Shown here: positions 10,116-22,584 of the stretch, piece after piece | Position numbering within the stretch: position 1 is the stretch's first letter | Layout: each line of letters opens with the position of its first letter | Origin: Eimeria necatrix | Taxonomy: Eukaryota; Apicomplexa; Conoidasida; Eucoccidiorida; Eimeriidae | Reading direction: 5' to 3' | DNA length: 64,000 nt | Assembly: GCF_000499385.1 (NCBI RefSeq) | Contig: NW_013654802.1 | Location: 1 to 64,000 of the forward strand | Translations under genes and position numbers: made by a program | The notes under the pieces: generated by a model | What the model was told of the DNA's origin: nothing | Seen by the model: only the letters and a program-made list of their open reading frames with translations | Databases searched by the model: none

Positions 10116-13100
10116 AGGCTTTCGCTCGAGGAATTCTTGGCATTTGATCGGCGCAGAGTTCTCAGCGCCCTACTATCAAGTGACGATGTCCTTGTGAGCT
10201 GAACACCTGAATGCCAGAGACTGTGCTAGCCATGATACATGCAAAGCAGAGTACACTGAATGGCAATATCTGGGTAGTAGCTGCCTTTTGTCGCTTTCTG
10301 CTCAGCAAAAGCTATACAGCCTCATTTTTCCCCCCCAAGGGGCAATAGAATGAAATTTGTCTGCTCGTGCCGTACGAAACGCCTAAATGCTGGCTTGGCG
10401 GGCGTGGCCGCTTGCGGACATCAGCGGAGTAATCCCAAAAACCAAATGTTTCTGCCACAGGTCACTCTTCCTATCAATTCGTATAAGGTGGCAAGCATTG
10501 CGGTGTTGTTTCCAACAGCTGGAAAGCTATGTCTTTCAAGAGGCAATGCTGGATCTCTCTTTAGTGCCTTCTATGTTTGCGAAAACTAGACAGGCCTTCA
10601 ATCTAAACGATAATAAATACATTAAAGAAAAATTGATTGATGCGACATTTCAGCGAAGTACTAAATGCCTTAACATGCTTACTTTCTGTGCTGACACTTT
10701 GCAAATAAGGTCGCCTTCCCCCAAAGCAAGGCAGAGTTGCAATAATTCGAGACACGCGCCGGCAAACGAAAATTCGAAGTGCCAGCTTCAAAGCCCAAAA
10801 AACGTTATTTGTAGCTCACAACAGACTCACTAGCAAATAGTGCCCGACTGCCTGTGTATTTTTGGCTTATGTGCATTCGCTTCAATAATGCGTTGACGTC
10901 CGCGGTCGCTCATTGTAGTTCCAGCGTCCTCACCCATAATATGCTGGCAGTGGCTCTCATATACTTGAGCGTAATTGCCCTAGAAATGGAAATGCGAATC
11001 CTCAAGACTTCACTGTTCCCACTATGTAGAGGCGACTCCGTATTCACACTCAGAGTGCCATAGTAAGTTGGGCTGCAAGGTTGACTTCTACATCTTTGAT
11101 TCGTTGCATTAGAGGAATATGAGTCTCTTTCAGTGTTCAATTTTTCCGAAACGTTTCTTTGAATTCCTGGGCTTGGGCCTACGTGTGTTTAAGGGCCAGC
11201 AACCAAAGCTGGCAAGCTGCAGCTACAGTGGAGGGGCACAGACTGGTTTAGCAGCGACAAGGAACGTATTTGTTCCACTCTGCTTATCTTTTCCTGAGAA
11301 AGTGGGGCTGTAAAGAGGTAATTCGTGGAATCAGGCTGAGAAGTGTCGGGCGTGGCAAAGGTCATAAGCAAGCAATGGTCGCCAAGTCAGGCCTGAACGA
11401 ACTGCAAATTCGATGTATATCCAGGATGTGCATGCATTTTCAAAAATGGCGTTTCCGCAGAAAGATTAAATATCTTTCAGTTGCAGGGAAACTTATTCGT
11501 AGGACAGTCCCAAAGCGGCCGTACAGACATGTGGCTCGACTTTCTGGCAGAAGAGTGACAGCAATGCAATGGTACTACAAAAAATACAGCTTAGAAGAGA
11601 AAGATGTGGGCGTAAACACTGGGCAAACATAAGTTTATTCTCTGTGTCTATCCGTTGTCTCCACAGGCAAGGGCCCACCCCTGGGTGTCTCTGACTTGTG
11701 GTCGCGCATAGCGTGTCTACAAAGTACTTTGGAACAACTTAGCATCGAATCCCGTGTAACAAAGTGTTGAGGTTTCCTTCAATTAATGACGTTGAGAACG
11801 AGAGAAAACTGCCACGAGCTCCCTCTGTTTCAGTAAGTGAGCTTCTGTGTCCGTACGTTTTCACCAGCTCTTCCAATGTTGCTATTTAAACTCCACACCC
11901 ATTAAGGCAGATTAATATTCCAGGAGCCATGCCACAGCTCCGGAGATGGCAACTACATGAGCAAGCTTTTGAATATGTGATCCAAGGGAATTCAAGGAAC
12001 AAGGCGAAGGTTTAAGCCTATTTGGACTAGCGCAACTGCCTAGAGCATTCAAGATTTCCTGACAAATAGTACTGCAGGGTGAGGCCCTGAGCGCTGACGA
12101 CACCCACAGAAAGTTCAATGGTGCAAGAATATCACAAAAATGGCATTTCCGGGGGAAACACCATTGCGTAGTATTAGCTTTACTTTATACCCTCCTTGCT
12201 CACTTGAACCTTCTCTTTTCACCAGGCACGTATCGTCGCTTCTTGCAATATCCAATGTTTCAAATTAAGCTGCAGAGTACAATCACTGCAAACGCTTTTT
12301 ATCAGTACCAATGCTACGGCTACGAGTTCAGCCTGCAGTGTTCATGACTAAGCTTAGCGGCTAGTTTGGGCTCTTGGACTTTTGCGGGGCTCATGCAAAT
12401 GTGCCTTAACTTTCGTTTGCATGTGGTTAGTATGGATAAAAATCACGCACTAATTATGTGAACTGCTCTACGCTGAGCTAAATAGGAGAATTTGCAGGTT
12501 ACATGGCTTTCTTGGACTTCGACGTCTCTGCAGTGGAATAGTCATAGGCGCAACAGTACTACAACAGGCTGGTTTGAAAGTGCTAAAGCTTGCATTGTAG
12601 ATACGTGAATTTTTCGCTAGTTATTAACATAATAGTTGCCGTGGAAGTTTCTCTGGGTGCCAACGTCGATGTAGAGATCCAGACACAATGAGGCCTTGCT
12701 TCTTGTTTCAAAGGCTTCTTGACTTTTTGATTGGACTAGGACAATTTAACTGTCTACATCAAGTTAATTGCCTATATAAAGGAGCCTTCACATCGTAACG
12801 CTCATCCAAAAGTCAGATCAAACCTCGAAGACGGCGTTGCGGTCCGATAGAGAGACTCAATGACATCGAATAGACGAAACGTCGATTGTACTTATACTTG
12901 GTAAGCGCCAACATCGTAGCGGCGCCAATTTCAAAAATGCCCTTGAAAGAAAACAGCTGCTGCGGACTGGCTCGTTCTAATATTCCAGCAGCACCAACCA
13001 GAGAAGCTTCTCCAATTATTTATTCAAAATAACTTTAAAAAACTCAAAGGCAAATTAACCACGGGAGAAATGGGATATCTACGGCTTTATGTCTGCTGGT

Positions 13101-13908
13101 CATTAGAAGCACAGCACCCAATTCGACAAAGTACAAGTGAAGAACCAAAGATTACCAGGGTGAAAAGAAGCCGCAGGAGATATTCATATATGTTGAAGTA
13201 CACTTTAAATAGCCCAACAGACAAGATAAGGACGAAATGTGTTGAGGTGCCATCTTACAGTCCCCTGCATCTAGAGTCCAGCCCCATGAGACAGTGCATG
13301 CATGCAGTGGCCAGCCCCGTTTTTACGCATGAAGGCAGAGTCTCTTTCACGGCGTTCCGAGCACACGTTGCTGACAAGGCTGCTCAACCTTTCAGCTGTA
13401 GCAACATCGTGGCGCTCAACGGAATGGCAGGCTTCCTGTCTGTTGTGCGCACGAATGACGAAGGAAGTCTGCTTGCCTATCAAGCACTTGCAGGACAAGT
13501 TCAGCCATGAAAGTTTCTTTCCAAGCAAAAGTAAACTAATTCGCAGCGCTGAAAAATGTTTCTGTCAAGGGCTTGCATACAGTTGTCCTGAAAAATTGAG
13601 TCACAGCAAGCTGTGCCTCTAAAAAGTAATTACCAAAAGGTAATCGCATTTGTTTTTTGAACGCTCTCCTGCTTTTTCAACTATGCTCGCATTCTATTGA
13701 AAAACAAAAAATCGCCAAGGATCGCATCATCCAAGAGCAATATACGCAAAGCGTCGGTTATAAAACACTTTCACAGCCTGGCACGGGCCCTTAGCTTGAG
13801 CACTAGACAAAGTGGCTGCAGCAGCCATTGCATCAACGTATATCAGATGCACTTCCTGTATCCAATTAGCTCAAATTTGGGCACAGAAGGGCCAGTGCAC
13901 CTGCTTGG
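9935..13908. other. Region without a recognisable gene
   Basis: Holds the second copy of the segmental duplication and a TGCATGCATGCA motif at about 13296-13308, some 600 bp upstream of the CDPK. Frames at 11270-11632 and 13070-13510 are open for 120-146 codons but show no motif and no convincing splice partners. Further exons of the coiled-coil gene may lie in the first part. Confidence 0.5.
11782..11996. pseudogene. Decayed copy of the coiled-coil exon 4 region
   Basis: Diverged duplicate of 9901-10115. The exon-derived part has substitutions that alter the conserved NDVKKERK stretch, and no neighbouring exons are visible, so I read it as an exon fragment rather than a gene. Confidence 0.6.
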
Positions 13909-16900
13909 ATGGATATGCACGGCATTTCCACTTGTCTTTGCCCCCGCGGGGCTCATGAAAATGCAAGCGACAATCAACGGACCTGTCATTCAGACCACCA
14001 CAGAACTCATCCAGGTATAGTGTACCATGAGAGCTCAAATCGCACCTACACCGCGGCTGACTCTCCTCTTTCCTGCTGCGGTGCTGCCCACTTAAAATCT
14101 TCCGCTTCACGTAACGCCCGGACTTGCGGCAGTGCACCAGCCTCTGATGCAACACACGCTGACTGCTCTGCATCCAATCGCTCAACGCAAAATGTGGCTA
14201 GGCCAGCAGAACACTCTTCAGCACATGGTGCTGCTGAAGGTGCACCATGGAAATTCAAGCGGGAAGGGTTTATTCTCTCCTTTGCTGGCCCTCTCACTGA
14301 TTCGTATGACGTGGAGCCAAGAAAGTTAGGACAAGGTACATACGGCAGTGTCTGTAGAGCTGTCAACAAGTCGACGAAGACAGTGAGAGCTGTGAAAACA
14401 ATCAGCAAAAGCAAAGTTCGAAATGTCAAAAGGTTTAAACAAGAAATCTCAATCATGAAATCTCTCGATCATCCAAATATCATGTTAGTCTTTCATTGGT
14501 TTCAACGCAAGAATTCACGACTGCATAATAACATGCTGCTAGCCAACTTTTCGTAGACAAACGCTCACTTGCTTTATAGTCAGTTCATGTGAAAAACACT
14601 CGGAAGCTCACAAGGTAGCGATAAGTGCACGCCTGCCGAATCACAAGTTTCGTCACTTAATAAGCAAGTAGCCCCAAAGGAAATCATGAGCCAAGCATTC
14701 AAACTTTCGTCGAGAACAAGCTTTTGAAACAACTGTCTAAATGCTAGAGTGCAGCACGAAGGCACCGTTCGTGGTCCTTCATAATCATTTGATCTCTCCT
14801 TTAAGAGTTCTTTTGGGCAACGGAGCATTCGATAAACTGTACATGACAGCCTACGCAGAGCTTAATAGATTGTGTCCCTATCTGTTTTACACGTGACTCT
14901 ACACATGCATTGGCATATACAAATTTCATCACTTAATAGATTGTTTCCCTATCTGTTTTTCAGGTGACTCTACACATGCATTGGCATATATAACTTTCAT
15001 ATCAGCCTGTGTATTTTTTAGGGGACTCGCATAAGCCTTTCTTCGATAATTTGTAAATCAGATCTTGCGCTCACTCTTGTGTTTTCAGAAAACTTTTTGA
15101 AACATTTGAAGACCACAAAAATGTGTACCTCGTAATGGAGCTTTGCAGAGGTGGAGAGCTTTTTGATCGCATTATAGAGCAAGGATACTTTTCAGAGGCA
15201 TATGCTTGCTCGCTTATGCGCTCCATACTGGCAGCGCTTTTCTATTTGCACAAGCATGGGATTGTGCACAGGGACCTTAAACCGGAAAACTTCATGTTCC
15301 TTGACAAGGGCAAGGACGCACCTTTCAAAATAATCGGTACCAAACACCTTCATACAGGCAAAAGATCGTTTTCAAACAGTCCTTCCAAAAAAGGACTGCA
15401 CACAGAATCAGACAGGCTACACACAAGAAAGCTGTAGCAGATAAGTTGGCACATATGCGCGACGGTATCCAAGTGAATCATCGATTTCGTGCCCTTCGGG
15501 TCAAGCTTCCTCCTTGAGCAATTTGTTTAACCTCAGTTCATGCTGCAAACTGTCGGATGTCCGCATGAGCAAGTCGCTGTGCACTATACCGTGCTGCAAA
15601 GAAGACTTTCGCGGAATCATGTTGTGACACAGCGTATGGCTGCTGGCTGTGTAGGGTGTCATAGTACCGCAGGCATTTTCTGCTGTGTTTGATGTACAGA
15701 CTTTGGGCTGGCAACACGCTTCAGCAATAATGCATTCATGTCCACACGGGCGGGCACGCCATTTTACGTAGCACCTCAAGTGCTACAAGGAAAATACACA
15801 TACAAGTGCGACATGTGGTCGGCTGGAGTCATTTTATACATTCTTCTCTGCGGCTACCCCCCATTTCATGGAGAAAATGATGCTGAAATCCTTGCACGGG
15901 TCAAGGTTGGGAGGTACACATTTAATGAGCATGACTGGAAGGGAGTCTCGAATGAGGCAAAAGACCTTGTTAGGAAATTAATGGCCTTCGATCCTCACCG
16001 TAAGCACCATTGTAGAATACGTAACATTATGCCTCGAAAACTGTAGTGCTTTGTGCTGATTTGTGAGGCCGCGATTGTGGATGCTGCTCAAGGATGAGAA
16101 CACGCACCCACACCGAGTTTACTAGCACTACAACATTGGCCTAGTGAGAGATAGCCTGAATGAATGACAGAGTACGGAGTCATGCTGCCACCAGTTCAGT
16201 TTAGACGATAGAGGGAAGTCTGATCGCTGTTGACTATTCCCACGCTGGGTTGCAGCATTGCGCCGCAGAACGACTATCGGCCGAGCAGGCGCTCAACCAT
16301 CCTTGGATTAAACACTATTCCACAGGCGCCAATCCAGCAGCAGATGCGCCCTTCAGCCGCACAATGCTCGATCACTTCAGAGTACGCATGCGGAGTGATG
16401 TAGTGGAGAACTAGATCAGTATCTTCTTTGGGTCACGCGTTCCATGAAAAGGAAACTGGATACAAAGGGACACGTTCTTTCGTATAGAATGCATAGAGGC
16501 GAGACATTAGAGCTGGGTTCATTTACTTTCGTTTGCACTGTAGTAGTCGTTCCGGCTAGGAGGCACGTCAACTTAATATCATCTTACAATCGTGTTGCCC
16601 TGAAACTTGTGCAGCTTATGTGCAGGCATTCCAAGCTCTCTGCAAACTGAAAAAGGCAGCACTGACCATTATAGCGCAGCAGATGAGCGAGTCGCAAATC
16701 GAGCTACTCACACACACTTTCCTTGGTACATTGTATTGCTGCCCCTCTCTTCAGCATCAAAAGACTGAGGAACAGACTGGCTGCAACGCAGAAATACGAG
16801 AGCAAATGAAGCGTTGCTCTGTGGCGATAGTAACCGCGAAACACTTTGCCTGCATACCGCGTTGCAGTAAAGTGTAACACATCTCAGGGCGAGTCCTGAC

Positions 16901-18349
16901 TACGAAGCTAACAATGAAACATGCATGTTTGATCTGACGTGCTCAGCATTAGATGAGGATGGAGACGGAAGCATTAACCTCCACGAGTTGCGAAGTGAGT
17001 AGATGTTTCTCTTCCAAGTCTCAATTTCCATGTCTATTGCCGACACGTTTAGTCTGTCTTTGCATTTAAAACGTTCACCAGAAATACATCCTAGCACTAA
17101 TTTCTGGGTTAGTTTTAATCATGAAGTACGAAATAAGCAAAAATTCATTCGAGGGCAATCACGCCGGTAAACTTTGCCCAGCTGGAGGTCATTAAGTACT
17201 GTGTTGCTGACGAAGCACGGTGGCCGCTTGTACTCACTGTATTTTGTTGCTGTTGATTTGTTCATAAACATGGGGGCGCAGCGGGCCTCAAGAAAGCAGG
17301 CATGAAAGAACTACCTAGCGACCTAGAGCAACTGATGAATGACGTGGACTCGGACGGCTCAGGAGTAATTGACTACACAGAGTTTGTTGCGGCCACACTT
17401 GACAAGAGGCAGTATATACAAGTGAGTAGATTAATGCTTTTTTTGTGTTCTGATGCAAAAGACACTACATTAGCTCCTACAGCAGGCACTGTGCTTGGCT
17501 GTTCCGCACTAGGACGTGTAAAGATTACTGCTGCATTAGTATTGCTCGTGGGTATTTCAAGATGCGTTCCCTTGTCCACACGCTTCTGGAGGTGTGCTTA
17601 AAATTTTGTGCTTCTTTACAGGAAGACGTGTGCTGGGCGGCGTTCCGTGTCTTTGATTTGGACGGAAACGGGCGAATATCTGCTCAGGATCTAGCGCATG
17701 TTCTCTTGAACACGGACGTGCAGAGCGTTTTTCCGTCGCCTGCATCGCTCGGCAATGGCAGCGCTTCGTTGCATGCCCAATCTGCTGCGGCACAGGATGT
17801 TCAAGAAGACGCCAACAAAGGACCAGGAAGCAGTCAATCCCCGCAACAGAAGCAACAGCAAATGCAGCAAATCAAAAGTATCATCCGTGAGGTGGACCGG
17901 AATGGAGATGGAGAGGTTCGTTATGGTGGTTTCTGGGTAGAGGCGGCCTGCAGGTCCTAGTTCTGAAATGCTCGTAATTAAGCGTTTAGCTTGTCATTGT
18001 TGTAAATACCCAAGCTTGATGGCGCAGTCAGAACTACGCATCCACTTAGCTCGCCTCACTGGATGACATTAGCGGGACACAGAAGCGAAGTTGTGGTGCC
18101 CTAGACTCTTTCAAATTAGCTCGAGGTCAGATGCAACCTAATAACGCTTCATCATCCAAAAAACTGCTGGAACTAGTGTACTTGATATACCTAACAGCTG
18201 TCTCGATGAAACTGCTGGAACTAGTGTACTTGATATACCTAATAGCTGTCTCGAAGAAATGATGTGATCATATGCCTGCACTTCAGATTGACTTCGATGA
18301 ATTCATGGACATGATGCGGCGGAGTACCACGTACGCTTCTTCGCCATGA
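13909..18349 (+). CDS. Calcium-dependent protein kinase with four EF-hands
   Basis: Ser/Thr kinase activated by calcium; family roles include egress, motility and gamete signalling. Nine exons keep phase: 13909-14483, 15089-15336, 15700-15999, 16269-16381, 16626-16725, 16947-16994, 17282-17421, 17622-17915, 18287-18349 (626 residues with this start). Kinase motifs in order: GQGTYG (about 141), AVK lysine, HRDLKPEN (about 251), DFG (about 274), [33 protein letters not shown] loops: [33 protein letters not shown] and [12 protein letters not shown] Gln/Ser-rich insertion of about 70 residues separates EF3 and EF4. The APE motif reads APQ, as I recall for some PfCDPK3-like kinases. The residue before the hinge is Met (YLVMELC). 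No N-terminal Met-Gly is seen. The start at 13909 is the first in-frame ATG of the exon and is the weakest part of the model; an upstream exon is possible. Confidence 0.9.
14861..15000. repeat. 71-bp tandem duplication in CDPK intron 1
   Basis: Two copies, 14861-14929 and 14932-15000, differing at a few bases; both contain CTCTACACATGCATTGG. Copy 2 carries a TTTTTCAGGTGA sequence that resembles a splice acceptor, where copy 1 reads TTTTACACGTGA. Confidence 0.9.
18161..18256. repeat. 48-bp tandem duplication in CDPK intron 8
   Basis: Copies 18161-18208 and 18209-18256 share AAACTGCTGGAACTAGTGTA and TGATATACCTAA, with only two or three differences. The low divergence suggests a recent event. 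Confidence 0.92.
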
Positions 18350-21300
18350 GTTTCACTGCTTGGCGGTTTGCTAGAAGACCTTGTGATGCTTTAAACATAT
18401 CATGTGTCCGACGATACTGATTATACCGTTACTGCAATGTCAGGCGTATGATTCTGGCTTTGAATGCAGGTGACCAACTCTAAGAACGCGATGCAACGCG
18501 AATTAACATGCATTCGAATATGCCACTGAACAGATTGCTGTTTCTTTCAGTAACTTGACAATCATTTTGCACTTTCTGTGCAGTACGTGGCCCTTAGCTG
18601 CAATTTGGCATTGGCTCGCACGAGCATTGCGTAGACTATGGGAATGTTACTTAGTGTTCTTTTGTGCCCAAAGGTAGTAGCTGTGCCCGGCTATTTACTT
18701 TGCTAAAACGCAACCCTTGTGACTGATATCTTTTCCGCTGCTGCAAATAACCCCAGCATTTTATATACGGCAGCTGCTGGTGGGAAAGGCAGCTGGTAGC
18801 CCTGAACGCCCTCTGAATTCCCAGGGCTTTGAAGCAAGAATCCTGCTAAGCAGGGCGTCGCCTAAACGATATGCTCAGCGGTGTCGGGCTGCAAAGGCTA
18901 AGCATTGGCGTTCGGCTTGCTGAAGAGGCACCACCGTCTCGTTTAGATAGACCACAACAGGAAGAATTCATTGTTTGGTCACGACTGCTGCCTAATGCCA
19001 CGGATGATTGATCGAGGATTGCCCCCATAACATTATATGTTCTTTTCTTTATTTTAATATGTTAGATCAACGCAAACCTTTTGACAGTATTGTACCGGCA
19101 GATTACATTACAGGTGAATGCACGCATGCACCATACGAAATCACAAATTCTTTAGAGTGCATCTTGCCATGCGTGTATATTGCCAAGGCCCCAGTTGTGA
19201 TAGGACTCCAAAGGCCTCAAAAGCTTTATGCTTGCAGATTTCTCGTCTTTTTTAGTTGCTTGTGCGTGGTGCTAGCTGCAGTGAAAGCCTTCACGCCCGA
19301 AGCCTTTGGGTGCCAACGTTGAACGTTGGACTACTGAGGACCGGTTTCCAGAAAAGATTAGCAAACTTTAGTTAATTGGATGGTTTGTTTCTGCTACAGT
19401 TCAAGTCGTTTGTTTGGAGCTAATACATTTTAAAATTGTCCTCTTCCCACCGATAGTCGATGTTGTAAGAGTCGGGGTTCATGGGTGGAATTAAGTTCGT
19501 TTTACTGAGTGTGCAAAACCCGATGTAAGCTCCTCACTTTGGAAAAAAGGTTCGGTAGATGTTGGCAAATGATGCCCCATAGTTCTTCTATTGTAGAGGC
19601 ATCATAGACTCATGAAAGCTTCGCGCATAACCAAGCTGCTGTATATCGACAGAGAGCAAAAGCATACAGAATTGCTTAAACATGAGAACTAATTGTAATA
19701 ATGAGTTTCGCACGGTGCGTTAGTGCATGTGGAGCATGTATTAAGTTTGACAGGAGCACGCAAACCATCTCTGCGCCTGTTAGCACAGTCTATTTTTCAT
19801 CAATTTCATGGAGACGAACAATTCTTAATGCATTCCCTGGTGTGTTTGCTTTGTTGTTCTTCCCAAAAAATATTTTGCTTTCGAGTTAGTAGAAGGTGAG
19901 CATCTGATGCCAAGTTTAGCATTCAACGTTCTCGGCTCGCCTGAGGGGTGTCTGTACCTAAATTTCCCAGTATTCAATATGCGAAAGCATGCGACGTTTG
20001 TGACTATAAATTATGCATTTCAATTTGTCGGTACCCAGCAAAGTAGCTGCCTCGGTAGATTTAGTGAACAGCGCTCTCTGCTGCTACTACGCTGCGTCCT
20101 GGCGCATGAATAGGACGCCCCTCCGACAAATCCTCTGCACTCGACACATACCTCATAAAACAAAACCAAATAATCAGTAGCCAATCATCCGTCGTATCTG
20201 TCCATCGAACCTCCTTAAAAGCCGAAAAATCGTAGTCTTGACTCTCCTTACCCGGTTGCGGCGATGCCCCACACCAGTGCTGTCATTGTCAGCCGCAACC
20301 CCCGGGGATTCAAATAATCCCGGAGCAGCCCCCAAGTTCTAGTGAGCGCGGCCTCACCTCATCCCTGCATGGGTTTCCTTTCTCGCTACATCGGTGCACA
20401 CAAATCCAATAAGGACAAACGTTCTCAGATAAACCCTTTAAAGCATGATAATTCACGTCTGTCTGTTTTTCAGCCTGCCCAAGGTTTTCGGCGTCTTTTG
20501 GTACGCGTCTCCGCATGCTGCAACGGCGACACTGCCAGCTCCAATCCCTGGTCTTACAGAGAAACACCGGAGACAGCTTCCGCAGCAAGAGCCCAAATCC
20601 TGTAGCAAAAACCCCTCCAACTATGTTTCATACGTAGAATAGTAAATGCTACAGCCTTGGGAAGCTGTACTGGCGCCGGTATTTTCATGCCAAAGCCACT
20701 TGAGTCACAGCAAGCACAAGCTCGGCTAACGGGATATCCTCTTGCAATAAATGAACTGGGCCTTCATTGAGTCCGATGGTTCCTAGTAAGGAAAATGCAT
20801 GGAAGAATTTTCGGCCTGTGTTGACAACAACTGGAAAGGAGACAAGGGGACTTCACCGCTCCTCCCAGCATCACACACAATCAGTGGGAAACTTACGGAG
20901 AAAAATCAAGTGCTTGAAGTCAGGTATTTGAGCCATGTGTCAGCTCTGTGGGTTCTCGAATCATTGCACTGGCGTAGGATCCCAGTGCGAGCAGCGGAAA
21001 CATTTGCCAGACCCTCATCCGATAATATTCTCGCTCGTGAGCACTGTCCCATGCATCATTTTTTAGTAGATTTTTTCCATTCTGGTTTAAGCCACACAGC
21101 AGACCAGCTTTGACCAGTCGAATGGTCCTTTCATAACTTGAAGTTTTGATATATTCAGGCTATCGTTTTCCCGCTTCGTATAAGGAATGTTGACACCTTT
21201 TGTTTGGTCCGACAGGCAACCTCCTACCCTCTCGTACTCACATAGCCGCTCCTCAGATGATGAAAAATTGGGTTGCATCCGTCTGGTGGCTATGCTCATC

Positions 21301-22584
21301 AGCTACTCCTCCGTAGAACCAGTAGGAGTGAATCTTAACGCCTCCTACTTGGAACTACAGGCAGTCTCCTAGCCTCTCGTACTCAAGTAGCTGCTCTTCA
21401 GATACTGAAAAATTGAATTGTATTAGTCTAGTGGCCGTGCCGGGAGTTGACAAACTGTGGGATGTTACCGAATGATGTGAATTAGGAAATTTTGAAGTTG
21501 GAACTTTCACGTAGCAAAGAATCAAAAATGAGGTTTTTCAGCTCGGTGTACAAGCCTTCATACGCTCCTACATTTGCCAACCCCCCAGTACGATGACCTA
21601 CTAGAGCCAATTACCAACATCGCATCGACTCCCATGCAAAACCCCCACTATAGACTCAACACACACTCTGGAACACTTTAAAAACAGTGCAGCCATTTCG
21701 GAGGTAAAAGCTTAAAAAAAAGAAGCCAACTACAGCGCGGCAGCCAACGTAGCACCAACATCTCCACAGATTAACGCGCCGCATTGCCAATGCGCCAAAC
21801 ACTCTTAGTACAGCAGCGTTAAGATTTTAATAGAGTCTCTGATTTGGTTTAATGAGGTGCTTGCAGGGAGGGTGTTTTTCAGGCGGAGGTATGTTCTACT
21901 TTGACAGACACAACGGTTTCAGTCCCAACTTCCGGTTGGAGGCTTGCGGCGGATTACAGCTGCGCCATCTTAACAGTTACGGATGCAGTTCCCTTACAGT
22001 TTTGTCTCAAATATGATTAAGTACACCTTTCAAAATCCGTCTGGGTTTGTTTTTATGTAAATCTCTTGCGCGGAGCGTGTGGCAAACCAGCGACCTCTTT
22101 CGGGAGTGGTTGAGTTCGGTAATAGCAGAGCTGTTTTCACAAACAGTGTTGAATTTTTCGGAAACATGTCGAAAAATTTGAGCGGTAAGCCAAGCTGTGG
22201 CAACACACTTCCACGCAAAGCGCCGGCAGACAATGCTTTAGCCGGTCCAACGTGTGTAAATGGAGTGTGTACGATGTGGAGCGTCCACATGTATGGAGTT
22301 TAAGCACCCCATAGTCCCTTTTACGTATTGGCCACTCGAAAAGGGATGGGTGGTTTTACACTATTGTGCTAACGGCATTTCTAAGCGCAGTCTATGGAGA
22401 GCCTAAATGCATCGGGCTTACAGGTTACATACGCGAGTTACGTATTGCAGACTTACTGCCTTCAACTCAGCATGAAGGGGAAGAAGCACTACCAGAGTTG
22501 ACGTGGTTCTGTCTCTGCGCGGTTCCGGCGTGCCTTGTAGGTAACTCGTTTCTGCAACCAAGGACAGCGGAGGAAGGAGTTGCT
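18350..22584. other. Intergenic region, no recognisable gene
   Basis: Contains a spaced 81-bp direct repeat (21215-21440). At 20371-20640 a possible two-exon frame begins MGFLSRYIGAHK and could continue after TTTTTCAG at 20473; all three forward frames are open there, so no coding call is made. The last part should hold the promoter of the 6PGL-G6PD gene. Confidence 0.5.
21215..21440. repeat. 81-bp direct repeat, copies 145 bp apart
   Basis: Copies at 21215-21295 and 21360-21440 share CCTCTCGTACTCA, GATGAAAAATTG or TACTGAAAAATTG, and GTCTGGTGGC or GTCTAGTGGC. No terminal inverted repeats were seen. Confidence 0.85.

Noticed and set aside
11270..11632. 120-codon basic frame
   Set aside because: Arg/Lys-rich composition without domain features; close to the duplicated segment and likely chance.
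13070..13510. 146-codon frame upstream of the CDPK
   Set aside because: No family motif and not in phase with the CDPK first exon by any splice pair I could find.
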